A stretch of 64,000 bases of DNA from Paenibacillus sp. 481 (GCF_021223605.1 NZ_CP075175.1:2841001-2905000), one strand, 5' to 3'. Positions 26,917 to 36,954 are shown, counted from the stretch's first letter. The notes: generated by a model from the letters alone, not told the origin. Program-made: numbers and translations.

Positions 26917-29463
26917 ATGACTACGTTGAAACGAGAAGATATTGAATTGTTGGCGCCTGCGGGCGATTGGGATTGTATGCGTGCGGCGGTGGCGAACGGC
27001 GCGGATGCGATCTTTTTTGGAGTGGAAAAATTTAATGCACGTGCGCGTGCGAACAATTTCCGTATGGACGAGCTGCCAGAAATTATGGCGTTTTTGCATA
27101 GCTATGGTGTGAAAGGTTTTTTGACGTTTAATATTTTGGTGTTTGAGGATGAGTTGAAAGACGCGAAGCAACTTATCGACGCTTGTGTTGAGGCGGGTGT
27201 TGACGCTGTTATCGTTCAGGATTTGGGCTTGGTGAAGCTGATTCGTCAAATTTCGCCGGACTTCCCGATTCACGGTTCGACGCAGATGACGATTACGTCG
27301 CCTGAGGCGGTGGAGTTTACGAAGCCGTTTGATATGGAGCGGGTCGTGCTTGGGCGCGAGAACAATTTGAAGCAGATTAAAAAAATTGGTGAATTGGCGA
27401 AGCTGCCGATGGAAGTGTTCGTGCACGGCGCGTTGTGCGTATCGTACAGTGGTCAGTGTTTGACGTCTGAAATGTGGGGCGGCCGTTCGGCGAACCGTGG
27501 TGAGTGCGCGCAGGCGTGCCGTTTGCCATATGACATGATGGTCGATGGGGAGCATTTCCCGATGGGCGATGTGACGTATTTGTTGTCGCCGAAAGATTTG
27601 GCGGCGATTGAATTGGTGCCAGACTTGATTGAAGCGGGCGTGACATCGTTTAAAATTGAAGGACGTCTCAAGAGCCCGGAGTATGTAGCGAACGTTGTGA
27701 GCAAGTACCGTAAGGCGATTGATGATCATTTTGATGGTACGTGGACGGGACCTACGAAGGAAGATGTACGTGAGTTGCAGCAGAGCTTTTCGCGTGGATT
27801 TACGCATGGCTTCTTGAGTGGTACGAACAACAAGATGCTTGTGGACGGGACGTTCCCGAAGAGCCGTGGTGTTTATTTGGGCACGGTGCAGCAAGTGTTG
27901 CGTGATGGCGTGGTCTGTAAGATAGAGGCGCCGCTTAAACGTGGAGACGGGATTGGGTTCGATGCAGGTGATCCGACGCAAAAGGAAGAAGGCGGACGCA
28001 TTTATGACTTGCGTCGTAAAGGTGTGAAGCTGGAAGGCGAAGCTGAGGAAGGCTGGATCGTTGATATTGTGCCTGGTCGTCAGGATGTCGACTTGCGCCG
28101 AGTGAAAGTTGGCGACCGTATCTGGAAGACGGGCGACCAAGCGCTTGAGAAGCGCATGCGTGCTACGTACGAGACGGAGAAGCCTTACCGAGTGTTCCCT
28201 GTCCATGTGCGTGTAGAAGGCCGTGTAGGCGAGCCTCTGCGCACGTGGTGGACAGATGTGCAAAAGGGTACTGAAGTGCAAGTAGACTCAGAGCTGGAAC
28301 TGGAAGCGGCACAGAAGCGCCCGATGGACGCAGCACTGCTGGAAGAGCAGCTTGGCCGCTTGGGCGGCACGGTGTATCAGCTTGAGCAAATGGAAGTGAA
28401 ATTAGAAGGCGACGTCATTGTGCCGATGCGCGAACTGAATGCAATTCGCCGTCGTGCGGTTGATTACTTGGCAGGAGAGCGTCCGAAGCCTCCTGTGTAC
28501 GTACAACGTGACGTAGACGTGTACGGTGATGCTGCGCGTGAGCAGGAACGCACAGTGGTTCCGTTTGGCGGAGCGCAGCTTACAGCGCTGTGCCGTACGT
28601 TGGAGCAGGTGCAGGTTGCGGTGAAGACCGATGTGGCGTTAATTTACGCCGATTTCGAATTTATTAAGCAGTTCCCAGCAGCTATCGAGGCATGTCGTGC
28701 GGCTGGCAAGCCAATCGCGCTTGTAACACCGCGTATCCACATGCCGAACGAAAATGGCTACCACCGCAACATCCTGAAGTTGAAGCCGGATGCGGTGCTT
28801 GTGCGTAACACGGGCGCACTGCATTTTTATACGCAGGCGAAGGCGGAGTTTGAGGCGAAGCAGCAGGCAGAGGGCGGCGCGAACAATGGAGAGACGTTCC
28901 CAACACTGATTGGCGACTTCTCGCTGAATGTTGCGAACCATAAGGCAGTTGAGCTATTCGCAGATGCTGGGTTGCAACTCATCACACCGTCGTATGACTT
29001 GAACATTCAGCAAATGATCGATATGCTCGGTCGTTCAGATACGTCCAAACTCGAAATCGTTATTCATCAGCATTTGCCGATGTTCCATACTGAGCACTGT
29101 GTATACTGCACGTTCTTGAGCGAAGGAACGGACTTCACGAACTGCGGACGTCCATGCGAAGAGCGCAGCATATCGTTGCGTGACCGTATCGGCATGTCAC
29201 ACCCAGTCCGTGTGGACGAGGGCTGCCGTAACACGGTATACAACGCTGTTGAGCAGTCTGGCGCGGAATATTTGCCGAACTTCCTTGAGCACGGCGTAAG
29301 CTCATACCGCGTTGAGTTCTTGGAGGAGACGCCGGAGCAGGTGACAGAGGTCATCGACCTGTATGGCCGTGCACTTCGTGGGGAGATCAGCGGTACGCAA
29401 GTATGGCGCAAGTTGAAAGCAACGAACCAGCTTGGCGTTACGCGTGGGCAGTTGGTGAAGTAA
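26917..29463 (+). CDS. Large U32 family protein (peptidase U32 / RNA-hydroxylation type)
   Basis: 848 aa. The N-terminal U32 TIM-barrel is plain: ELLAPAGDWDCMRAAVANGADAIFFGVE, GSTQMTITSPEAVEF, the cysteine cluster in VSYSGQCLTSEMWGGRSANR and GECAQACRLPY, and TSFKIEGRLKSPEYV. A middle DUF3656-like region follows (about 300-560), then a second barrel-like part ending in another cysteine set: HCVYCTF, CGRPCEER, EGC. U32 proteins such as E. coli RlhA, TrhP and UbiU/V carry iron-sulfur clusters and act in RNA or quinone hydroxylation, so the peptidase name may mislead. GGAGG is six bases before the ATG at 26917; the frame itself opens upstream at 26827. Confidence 0.9.
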   Translation: MTTLKREDIELLAPAGDWDCMRAAVANGADAIFFGVEKFNARARANNFRMDELPEIMAFLHSYGVKGFLTFNILVFEDELKDAKQLIDACVEAGVDAVIVQDLGLVKLIRQISPDFPIHGSTQMTITSPEAVEFTKPFDMERVVLGRENNLKQIKKIGELAKLPMEVFVHGALCVSYSGQCLTSEMWGGRSANRGECAQACRLPYDMMVDGEHFPMGDVTYLLSPKDLAAIELVPDLIEAGVTSFKIEGRLKSPEYVANVVSKYRKAIDDHFDGTWTGPTKEDVRELQQSFSRGFTHGFLSGTNNKMLVDGTFPKSRGVYLGTVQQVLRDGVVCKIEAPLKRGDGIGFDAGDPTQKEEGGRIYDLRRKGVKLEGEAEEGWIVDIVPGRQDVDLRRVKVGDRIWKTGDQALEKRMRATYETEKPYRVFPVHVRVEGRVGEPLRTWWTDVQKGTEVQVDSELELEAAQKRPMDAALLEEQLGRLGGTVYQLEQMEVKLEGDVIVPMRELNAIRRRAVDYLAGERPKPPVYVQRDVDVYGDAAREQERTVVPFGGAQLTALCRTLEQVQVAVKTDVALIYADFEFIKQFPAAIEACRAAGKPIALVTPRIHMPNENGYHRNILKLKPDAVLVRNTGALHFYTQAKAEFEAKQQAEGGANNGETFPTLIGDFSLNVANHKAVELFADAGLQLITPSYDLNIQQMIDMLGRSDTSKLEIVIHQHLPMFHTEHCVYCTFLSEGTDFTNCGRPCEERSISLRDRIGMSHPVRVDEGCRNTVYNAVEQSGAEYLPNFLEHGVSSYRVEFLEETPEQVTEVIDLYGRALRGEISGTQVWRKLKATNQLGVTRGQLVK

Positions 29464-29507
29464 GGATACGAAGTTACGTTTCAATAGCGTAGTTGAGCTA
29501 TTTTTGG

Positions 29508-29539
29508 AGAGGTTCTCATTAGTGAGAGCCTCTTTTTTA
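29508..29539 (+). terminator. Strong terminator after the U32 gene
   Basis: AGAGGTTCTCA pairs with TGAGAGCCTCT (11 bases, one G-T) around a four-base loop, followed by TTTTT. Confidence 0.9.
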
Positions 29540-29633
29540 TAAGGATGCATGTGAGGTTCCAGATGCTGTATAATGGCTTTACTATCATAACTTGAACAGA
29601 CAATATATTAGGGGCGGAAGGAGTCGGATATAT

Positions 29634-30524
29634 ATGAAAGTTCGTAAAGCGATTATCCCAGCAGCGGGCTTAGGGACAAGATTCCTTCCTGCAACGAAAG
29701 CTATGCCGAAAGAAATGCTTCCTATCGTAGACAAACCAACCATTCAATTTATTGTTGAAGAGGCCGTGGCTTCAGGAATTGAAGATATAATCATCGTCAC
29801 AGGTAAAAACAAACGAGCGATTGAAGATCATTTTGATAACGTATTTGAATTGGAACACATACTTCGTGAAAAAGATAAATTCTCCTTACTTGAGCAAGTC
29901 CGTAAGTCATCGGAAATGGCTGACATTCATTACATTCGTCAAAAAGAGCCACGCGGTCTCGGTCACGCGATTTGGTGCGCACGTAAATTTATTGGGAATG
30001 AGCCGTTTGCCGTATTGCTCGGCGATGATATTGTGCAGGCGGACAAGCCTTGCTTACAGCAATTAATAGAGACATATGAAGAACACGAATCTTCTATTGT
30101 CGGCGTGCAGCCTGTACCTTGGGAGCATGTGTCTCGTTATGGTGTAGTTGCGGGGCAGGAGATTAACGACCGACTTATTCACGCGGAGCGATTAATTGAA
30201 AAGCCTAAGCTTGAAGAAGCACCTTCTAACTGGGCCATTATGGGACGCTATATTTTAACGCCACGCATATTTGAGATCTTGGAAAAGCAAGAGGTAGGCG
30301 TTAACGGAGAGATTCAATTAACTGATGCCATCGCCCGACTAGGTGAGAAAGAGAACGTGTTGGCCTATCACTTTGAGGGCCAGCGTCACGATGTTGGCGA
30401 GATGATAGGCTTCATTGAAACGACAATTCACTATGCGTTGCAGCATTCGGAGCTTAGGGAACCTTTGCTGCACTACATGGAGCAGCAGCTTCAACAGGCA
30501 CACAAAAAAACGGCCCGGGATTAA
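29634..30524 (+). CDS. galU: UTP-glucose-1-phosphate uridylyltransferase
   Basis: 296 aa. Makes UDP-glucose from UTP and glucose-1-phosphate in the cytoplasm, feeding wall teichoic acid, glycolipid and exopolysaccharide synthesis. N-terminal signature [26 protein letters not shown], then [21 protein letters not shown] and the sugar-binding IEKPK. ATG at 29634 with AAGGAG about ten bases upstream; the frame's first TTG at 29592 has no ribosome site. A TATAAT at 29569-29574 may be its -10 box. It stands immediately left of the glycan locus and would supply that locus or general envelope synthesis. Confidence 0.96.
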   Translation: MKVRKAIIPAAGLGTRFLPATKAMPKEMLPIVDKPTIQFIVEEAVASGIEDIIIVTGKNKRAIEDHFDNVFELEHILREKDKFSLLEQVRKSSEMADIHYIRQKEPRGLGHAIWCARKFIGNEPFAVLLGDDIVQADKPCLQQLIETYEEHESSIVGVQPVPWEHVSRYGVVAGQEINDRLIHAERLIEKPKLEEAPSNWAIMGRYILTPRIFEILEKQEVGVNGEIQLTDAIARLGEKENVLAYHFEGQRHDVGEMIGFIETTIHYALQHSELREPLLHYMEQQLQQAHKKTARD

Positions 30525-30540
30525 CCGGAGCCGTTTTTTC
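30504..30540. terminator. Bidirectional terminator between galU and the ligase gene
   Basis: AAAAAACGGC pairs with GCCGTTTTTT and inner CCGG with CCGG, with one C-A mismatch and loop GATTAA. The A-run and T-run make it work on both strands. It overlaps the galU stop and ends five bases before the ligase stop. Confidence 0.9.
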
Positions 30541-30544
30541 CATA

Positions 30545-33010
30545 TTAGTTAGCTTTAAAATTCATTGCTGCGATTTGTTCTACTTGCTCTTTTTCGGAAG
30601 GAGCTGCTGCCAATAGTTTGTCATACCATTGCTGATCAACATTACCAGCTTGAATAGTTGCCGCGACATACCAGCGAACTAATTCTCGATTGCTCTCTTG
30701 TGTTAAATCTTCTGACAAGTAAGGTTTCACTGCTTGTGCAGCTTGATTTGCATCACCCATCACATAGTAAGCGCGGACAGCGTTTAGCGCCATCGGAGTA
30801 GATACATGGAACGGTCTGCCTTGCTCTTGCCCTTTTGGCAATGATTTAATTCGTTCTACGCCTGCTTCAACATGCTTAAATGCAGCTATAACTTCATTCA
30901 AGTATTTACTTTTTTGTTCTGGCTGTGCAGTGACTGCACTGTAACCTTTGCGGAACGTAATATCCATATATCTTGTATACCATTCCATGTCCCAAGGGAA
31001 ATGAGAAGCATATTTGGACATAATGTTGTAAACTTCATCGTCTAATCCTTTAGCTTCATATAACTGCATTAATCGTAACAGCAAGATTTTATTATAAGGC
31101 TCTTCTTCCAATGCTGTTTTAAAGCTGTCCTCAGCTATTTTAAAGAACTCTTCGTTGTTTTCCTGCTTATATACAGATGTATACAGTTTTCCTTTTTGTT
31201 CAGCATATTCAGGGTGTGCTGGACGAGCTTGCATTGCTTTATCCAGATGCTTCATCGTTTCACCTAAATTTTTTGTTTGCTCCAAAGTTACCAACGAATC
31301 TTTATATGAACTAGAAGCTTGAGCAAAAACAATGGAAGTAATAAATAACAGTATGGATGATAAGGCTAAGACGCTAGTCATTGTAGCACGAAATACCGTT
31401 GGTTTGAACTTGGCTAGCGGCTTAGAGTCTATGGCCGCCACCATTCCACCCAAGCTGAAAAAGACAAGCATACCGATATATACATAATGCATGTTTAGGT
31501 CAAGCAAACTGTGAATTAAAATACTCGTTGCAATAATAAAGTAGATAAAATGTTTATCTCTTGTTGCGTCGTCCGCTTTAAAATAAGTGCGAATATATTG
31601 ATAATAGATATATATCAAAAACGCAAATATAACTAGAAATCCGACAAAACCCACATCCGTTAAGTATTGAAGCGCAAAGCTGTGGGGATTTTCTATTCTG
31701 TAAGGGTTGCCCTCATACTTTTCATGCAAATCCCGCCATGCACCGCCACCTGCTCCGAACAACGGGTGGTCTGTTGCCATTTTTAGTGCATCTTTATGAA
31801 ATGCGATACGTTCCAACAAACTGTGTTGTTGTAAGTTAATATTATCGAGACGGGTTGCAATGTTTTCTGGCAACAAGCTTTTAGCATTCGTACCGATTAA
31901 TATGACGATGAGTACTATTCCTACAAGTGCACCACCTACAGGAATTATGGCAGTAGCGAATTTTTTTGCTGAAAATTGCTCAAGCTTTTGCTCCAACCAC
32001 GGCGCTATGTAACGTTGAATAACAAGACTTAAGGCCATGACCACTAACGACGCAGCAATGACATAGAACCAGCCTTTCATTGCTTGTGGATTATCAGTGT
32101 TATTATGTAGCGCTAAGCCGATTTCGGTTACAGGATTCACGATCAATACGGTTGCTATAACGCCAATGCCTAAATGAACAAACCATAGCAATTGTCTAGC
32201 AGGTTTAATAAATAGCAATACAAGAATAAAAATAACAGGCAACAGGACTAGGCCTGCGCGTGAAAGAGTAAGCAGTATCGATAAAAGTATAGGTACTAAT
32301 ATGAAACTGTGTGCAGCCTGAGCAACCATTTTTCGTGCAGATGTAAGATAAAATAATGCAACAAATAAAAAGGCCATTAAGTATGCCGCATACGTATTCG
32401 CATATTGAAATACCGAAGTGAGACGGAAGCCGTCCCTAGTAGCTAATACGGCATCATGGTAAAGGCCATTTTCTTTAAATGGTATGAACCAACCAAATAA
32501 GGTGCTAATTACGGTCGTTGTTTTGAACCAGTGCATAAGACCAAAAATAACAATACTATAAGCGCTTCCCACGATGATTTTTGCTATAAGACTATTTAGA
32601 TTCTCATTCTTAGTGACCTGAATGCTTGCAATGAAAAAGAACGCACAAACAAACTGAATAAGAACCATGTTTGTTGCTAAATAATTTGATACTGCTGGTA
32701 TTAATGAGATGAGATATACCAATGGTAGTACAAATACGGCTAACTGTAGGATATCCCTGTTTGTAATCTCTGATTTAGACTTGTAGATTGCTACTGCGCT
32801 GACAGCAGCAACTAAAGTGGTGAGCATAACACTATAATAAATTTTTTGCTCATGACCAGCTATTTGCCCATTAAAAAGGCTCATTTGAAAAGGAGCCCAT
32901 ATTAATATTAAGGTTACCAAGCCAAGCAGAATCCATTCCAAAGTAGATGTAGGTTTATTGTTGCTTTGATTACCAATTGCATTACTTTTTGTATACCCAT
33001 ATGAAGACAA
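30545..33010 (-). CDS. Wzy/WaaL-type O-antigen ligase family protein with C-terminal TPRs (possible O-oligosaccharyltransferase)
   Basis: 821 aa. About 12-14 membrane helices fill residues 25-570, including the large extracellular loop with the Wzy_C motif region FGAGGGAWRDLHEKYEGNPY and ENPHSFALQYLTDVGF. The cytosol- or surface-exposed end (about 590-821) is helical with TPR-like repeats (HPEYAEQKGKLY, DSFKTALEEEPYNKILLLRLMQLYE). Such enzymes move Und-PP-linked glycans to an acceptor; in S-layer clusters of Geobacillus a protein of this class is the proposed oligosaccharyl:protein transferase. The longest frame starts inside the neighbouring GT, so I use TTG at 33010, nine bases after AAGGAG and 13 bases beyond the GT stop. 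A polymerase role (Wzy) is possible but less fitting beside Wzm-Wzt. Confidence 0.82.
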   Translation of the reverse strand: MSSYGYTKSNAIGNQSNNKPTSTLEWILLGLVTLILIWAPFQMSLFNGQIAGHEQKIYYSVMLTTLVAAVSAVAIYKSKSEITNRDILQLAVFVLPLVYLISLIPAVSNYLATNMVLIQFVCAFFFIASIQVTKNENLNSLIAKIIVGSAYSIVIFGLMHWFKTTTVISTLFGWFIPFKENGLYHDAVLATRDGFRLTSVFQYANTYAAYLMAFLFVALFYLTSARKMVAQAAHSFILVPILLSILLTLSRAGLVLLPVIFILVLLFIKPARQLLWFVHLGIGVIATVLIVNPVTEIGLALHNNTDNPQAMKGWFYVIAASLVVMALSLVIQRYIAPWLEQKLEQFSAKKFATAIIPVGGALVGIVLIVILIGTNAKSLLPENIATRLDNINLQQHSLLERIAFHKDALKMATDHPLFGAGGGAWRDLHEKYEGNPYRIENPHSFALQYLTDVGFVGFLVIFAFLIYIYYQYIRTYFKADDATRDKHFIYFIIATSILIHSLLDLNMHYVYIGMLVFFSLGGMVAAIDSKPLAKFKPTVFRATMTSVLALSSILLFITSIVFAQASSSYKDSLVTLEQTKNLGETMKHLDKAMQARPAHPEYAEQKGKLYTSVYKQENNEEFFKIAEDSFKTALEEEPYNKILLLRLMQLYEAKGLDDEVYNIMSKYASHFPWDMEWYTRYMDITFRKGYSAVTAQPEQKSKYLNEVIAAFKHVEAGVERIKSLPKGQEQGRPFHVSTPMALNAVRAYYVMGDANQAAQAVKPYLSEDLTQESNRELVRWYVAATIQAGNVDQQWYDKLLAAAPSEKEQVEQIAAMNFKAN

Positions 33011-33023
33011 GTAATTCAACTCC

Positions 33024-34106
33024 TTACGTAATTTTAGAAGTAATAAACTGCTGTATGCTTTGTTTAAATCTCTCTTTACTAAATGTTTCCGCGTGTGCGC
33101 GTATGAAATTAGAGTCAAAATCAATATTATTAATTTGTTTTAATTTATCAATAATTTCAGTTACGTTAGGCTCATAGAAGAATAGTCCCGTCTGACCTTC
33201 GATTACAGTTTCAAGGGCACCTCCTTTACCATAAGCAAGAACAGGTCGACCGCTTGCCTGAGCCTCCAATGGTGTAATTCCAAAGTCTTCTTCACCACCT
33301 AAAATAAATGCTCGGCATTTCGAGTAGTGCTCTGCAATAACATGATCAGGTTGATACCCTAAAAACTTAATATTTGAATGTGCCATCTGTTCTAAACGTT
33401 TTCGATCATATCCATCACCGATAATAACTAAAGGCCACTTTAATTGATTAAAAGCTTCAATGATTAAATCAATGCGCTTATATGGGATTAAGCGCGAAAC
33501 GATAAGATGATAATCTTCACTTTCATCACTGAAAGTAAACTGTTCTAAGTTAACAGGTGGATGAATGACGCTGGAATCACGACCATAGTATTTTTTGATT
33601 CTTTTCGAGACGTTATAAGAGTTAGCAATAAAATGATCTACGCGATTAGCAGAAGCATAATCCCATAGCCTTATCTTGTGTAATACTCGAGGTAACATCC
33701 ATTTGAACAATGGGTTTTTAAGTTCCTCCATGTATTGATGGTACAAATCCCAAACATATCGCATAGGCGTATGGCAGTAGCAAATATGAACCTGATTCGG
33801 ATTCGTAATTACTCCTTTTGCAAATGCGCTTGATGTTGACAGGACGACGTCATATTGCCGCAAATCGAATTGCTCCACGGCTAATGGAAATAAAGAAAGC
33901 ATTTTTTTATAATGCTTCTTTGAAAAAGGTATGTTTTGTATAAAGGAGTTGTGAATTTGCGCCTGCTGAAACACGGCGGGCATCTTCTTCATATCGGAAA
34001 TAAGCGTGTAAACAGGTGCATCAGGATACAGTTCCATAAATGCTTCTAGTACTCTTTCCGCTCCGCCATGTTGATTAATATAATCATGTACGATCGCTAT
34101 CTTCAT
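33024..34106 (-). CDS. GT4 family glycosyltransferase
   Basis: 360 aa, GT-B fold. N-terminal KIAIVHDYINQHGGAERVLE is the acceptor-domain start typical of mannosyl/rhamnosyl GT4 enzymes; HTPMRYVWD follows, and the nucleotide-sugar domain has VSRLIPYKRIDLIIEAF and GGEEDFGITPLEAQASGRPVL (E-x7-E). ATG at 34106 with GGAG seven bases upstream. It lies between a second GT4 gene and the ligase in the minus-strand arm and probably adds adaptor or first repeat sugars to the lipid carrier. Donor likely GDP-D-rhamnose or GDP-mannose given manC-gmd-rmd, by inference only. Confidence 0.9.
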   Translation of the reverse strand: MKIAIVHDYINQHGGAERVLEAFMELYPDAPVYTLISDMKKMPAVFQQAQIHNSFIQNIPFSKKHYKKMLSLFPLAVEQFDLRQYDVVLSTSSAFAKGVITNPNQVHICYCHTPMRYVWDLYHQYMEELKNPLFKWMLPRVLHKIRLWDYASANRVDHFIANSYNVSKRIKKYYGRDSSVIHPPVNLEQFTFSDESEDYHLIVSRLIPYKRIDLIIEAFNQLKWPLVIIGDGYDRKRLEQMAHSNIKFLGYQPDHVIAEHYSKCRAFILGGEEDFGITPLEAQASGRPVLAYGKGGALETVIEGQTGLFFYEPNVTEIIDKLKQINNIDFDSNFIRAHAETFSKERFKQSIQQFITSKIT

Positions 34107-34127
34107 TATTAATCTCCTTAATCTTTA

Positions 34128-35264
34128 TTAAAGAAGACTTTGATAAACCTCAATAGTCTTGTCGGCTGTGCTCTTCCAGCTAAATTGTCGTGATTGTGCA
34201 ATGGAATAGCGGCACCACTTTTCTCGTAGCGCACGGTCGTTAATAACAGCGTACATTTTATCTGCCCAATCTTCTGGTTCACTAGGATCGCATAGCAATC
34301 CGTCAGGACCAATAACTTCAGGTATAGATGAAGTATTTGAACCTATAACCGGAACCCCACATTTCATGGCTTCGACTAAGGGTAAGCCAAAACCTTCGTA
34401 CCAAGAAGGCATTGCAAATAGGGTTGCGCCGTTATAGATAAAAGGCAAGTCTTCGTCAGAGACATAGCCTGTAAAGACCACCTTATCTTCTAAACGGTGC
34501 GTTTCAATGTATTGATAGAGCGATGACGTTTTCCACCCTTTTGCGCCTACAATAACTAATTTTATATCGCTCTGATGATTACTAACTAGGCTATGGTAAG
34601 CCTGAAGTAACGTGGTAAGGTTTTTCCGAGCTTCGATCGTGCCTACAAACAAAATGTAATTGTCGGGTAAATGATACTTTTTCAAAACATCCACATAATC
34701 ATTACGAGCAATAGGTTGAAACTCGTCTGTTGCAGCGAGCGGTGTCACTGTAACTTTTTCAGGTGCAACTGACAATAACTCGACGATGTCTCTCTTTGTT
34801 GCTTCTGAAATGGTAATAATATGGTCGGCGTTATTTGCGCAATAGGGTACCCAGCTCATATGGTGCTTGTATATCTTATCACTTGTTGTTTCGGGATATT
34901 TCATAAAAGCTAAATCATGAATGGATACAATTTTTCGACCTTTATTTATTGGAACATACGTAAAGTTAGTACCATGATAAATATCGAATTTTTTCTTAAG
35001 GGACCAGTCACAAGGTAGATTGTAGCTGAAATTCGGTTTCATTAATCTTCGAATGACTTTATAAGGATAACGAAAAGTAAATAAGTGTTGTTGGCTAGCC
35101 TGAACGGGTAACTTTTCACTGTTTAAATTTGTAAATAATTGATTGAACCCTAGTGTTACATCGACATCAGATAAATGTTGAAGCTGCTCATATAAACAGG
35201 CCGTATAGCGGCCAATACCCGACAGATTGCCGAGTAATGGCTGGCCGTCAAGGCATACTTTCAT
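34128..35264 (-). CDS. GT4 family glycosyltransferase (WbaZ/MtfB-like)
   Basis: 378 aa, GT-B fold. KVCLDGQPLLGNLSGIGRYT at the N-terminus, KKFDIYHGTNFTYVP and VSIHDLAFMKYPETTS in the acceptor half, then ILFVGTIEARKNLTTLLQAY and MPSWYEGFGLPLVEAMKCGVPV in the donor half. This set of motifs is common in mannosyl- and rhamnosyltransferases. The start codon overlaps the stop of the priming transferase gene as TAATG and follows GGAG by seven bases, so synthesis of the two is coupled; probably an early step after priming. Confidence 0.92.
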   Translation of the reverse strand: MKVCLDGQPLLGNLSGIGRYTACLYEQLQHLSDVDVTLGFNQLFTNLNSEKLPVQASQQHLFTFRYPYKVIRRLMKPNFSYNLPCDWSLKKKFDIYHGTNFTYVPINKGRKIVSIHDLAFMKYPETTSDKIYKHHMSWVPYCANNADHIITISEATKRDIVELLSVAPEKVTVTPLAATDEFQPIARNDYVDVLKKYHLPDNYILFVGTIEARKNLTTLLQAYHSLVSNHQSDIKLVIVGAKGWKTSSLYQYIETHRLEDKVVFTGYVSDEDLPFIYNGATLFAMPSWYEGFGLPLVEAMKCGVPVIGSNTSSIPEVIGPDGLLCDPSEPEDWADKMYAVINDRALREKWCRYSIAQSRQFSWKSTADKTIEVYQSLL

Positions 35265-36766
35265 TAGTAAGCTCCTTCACCTTTAAGCACAACAGGAATT
35301 GTTTTTAATAATATTTTGAAATCGAGACCAATACTCCAGTTCTCAATGTAGTATATATCCAAATTAATCCATTGCTGAAAAGATAAATCACTGCGACCAC
35401 TAACTTGCCAAAGCCCCGTTATACCTGGTAATACTTCAAGTCTGCGCCACTCCCAGTCACCATATTGCTGTACTTCAATTTCAAGAGGGGGACGAGGGCC
35501 TATTAGGCTCATGTTTCCTCTTAGTACGTTAAATAACTGAGGCAGTTCATCGATCGAATATTTTCTGATAAAACGCCCAACCTTAGTAATACGCGGATCA
35601 TTTTTCATTTTGAACGCAATACCTTCAACTTCATTTTGCTGTGCTAAAGTTGTAAGTAAATCGTCCGCGTTCTGAACCATGGAGCGGAATTTGTACATAT
35701 TAAATGGTTTTCCATTTTTCCCGATTCGTTTTTGCTTGTAAAGGATAGGTCCTCTTGATTCCAATTTAATGCATACTGCAGTGAAAAGCAAAACGGGAAG
35801 CACGAGTACTAATCCTATTGTAGATAATAACAAATCATTCGTCCTTTTAAGGATGTAACCTGCCCCTTTCATAGGTGTTCGCACTAATGAAACGGTAGGT
35901 AAAGAATTTATATTACCGACTTGTACAGAGCTGAATACGAGATTAAACATATCCGGTATAATTTTAATTTCAATTGGTGATTTTCTAAAATCACTAATAA
36001 TGGCATGTACTAACTCACGTTCTGATGGGATAGAAATGATGATTTCATCGATAAGGATCTCATTTTCAATCAATTTTCTTAAATCTGTTATCTTTCCAAG
36101 GCATGAAATCCCTTCAATATTTATGTTTATCTCATCATCTATATAACCTACGACTCGATAGCCTAGCCATTTATATTGTTGAAACTCTTTTATTAGGGCC
36201 TGACCTATTTTCCCGGCACCAACAATAATGACTGATTTAGCTAATAGCTGCTGGGAAGCAAGTTTTAAATACAGCTTACGTTTGATGAACCGCACAATCG
36301 ATGTCGTTACGATCGTCACTAGCCAAAAACTTGTAATTACAATGCGTGATAAATCCGTGATTTTGAACAAAAAGCTCAAGCCAACAGCCAAAATGATTGC
36401 AAACGAGAGTGCCCTAGATGTCTTTATGATCTCGTCAACTAATCCAGATGATGCGATGAATGAGTGAACGCGAAATTTGAGTATAAAGAAACCGTATATG
36501 ATTAGGAAAATAAAATAGAAATAAAGGTAACTTATAAATCTTGGATTAGCGAGTTCGAATAATTCAAAAGGGATATTGAATTCAATATGAATACGCCACG
36601 AATATAATAGGAAATAGATCAAAGTTATTAATGAAATTTCACTAGCTGTGAATAAGAAAGAGAACACTTTCAGGATCGACTTTTTACTTTGTATCCGTTG
36701 ATTAAGTTCAAAGGAGGGTAGAAACGGATTTTCTTTTGCCTCTTTTGTCTTATACCTGTATTCCAA
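35264..36766 (-). CDS. Polyprenyl-phosphate sugar phosphotransferase (WbaP/WcaJ/WsaP-like priming enzyme)
   Basis: 500 aa. Four or five N-terminal membrane helices, a cytoplasmic Rossmann-like domain (VIIVGAGKIGQALIKEF), a further helix, and the C-terminal Bac_transf catalytic domain: YKQKRIGKNGKPFNMYKFRSM-type motif, SIDELPQLFNVLRGNMSLIG, GPRPPLE and LPGITGLWQVSGRSDL. It places the first sugar-phosphate (usually galactose or glucose) on undecaprenyl phosphate, starting glycan synthesis. The frame reaches 36808, but GGAGGAG is about seven bases before a TTG at 36766, giving (M)EYRYKTKEA. It is the first gene of the minus-strand arm. Confidence 0.93.
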   Translation of the reverse strand: MEYRYKTKEAKENPFLPSFELNQRIQSKKSILKVFSFLFTASEISLITLIYFLLYSWRIHIEFNIPFELFELANPRFISYLYFYFIFLIIYGFFILKFRVHSFIASSGLVDEIIKTSRALSFAIILAVGLSFLFKITDLSRIVITSFWLVTIVTTSIVRFIKRKLYLKLASQQLLAKSVIIVGAGKIGQALIKEFQQYKWLGYRVVGYIDDEININIEGISCLGKITDLRKLIENEILIDEIIISIPSERELVHAIISDFRKSPIEIKIIPDMFNLVFSSVQVGNINSLPTVSLVRTPMKGAGYILKRTNDLLLSTIGLVLVLPVLLFTAVCIKLESRGPILYKQKRIGKNGKPFNMYKFRSMVQNADDLLTTLAQQNEVEGIAFKMKNDPRITKVGRFIRKYSIDELPQLFNVLRGNMSLIGPRPPLEIEVQQYGDWEWRRLEVLPGITGLWQVSGRSDLSFQQWINLDIYYIENWSIGLDFKILLKTIPVVLKGEGAY

Positions 36767-36924
36767 ACGAATGCTCCTCCAAATCAATTGAATAAAATAT
36801 TCTAGCAATTATTTGATGTTTGTAGAAAAATGTATAATTTATTGTTACGATATAAGATATGTAAAGATTCAACACAATTATACCGCTTTTTGACGAAATA
36901 AGGTATGTGATGACGATTCGTTAA

Positions 36925-36954
36925 TTGAATTATTTTTTCCAGCTAGAGTATAAT
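36925..36954 (+). promoter_or_regulatory. SigA-type promoter of the plus-strand glycan operon
   Basis: TTGAAT (36925-36930), an 18-base spacer and a perfect TATAAT (36949-36954). The predicted start is near 36961, leaving a leader of about 24 bases before manC. The minus-strand operon starts within 220 bases, so the region is a divergent control point; I find no clear minus-strand promoter or operator. Confidence 0.65.

Noticed and set aside
26902..28281. Long minus-strand open frame (459 codons) antisense to the U32 gene
   Set aside because: It mirrors the U32 frame, is extremely rich in Arg/His as expected for an antisense artefact, and has no ribosome site or family motif.
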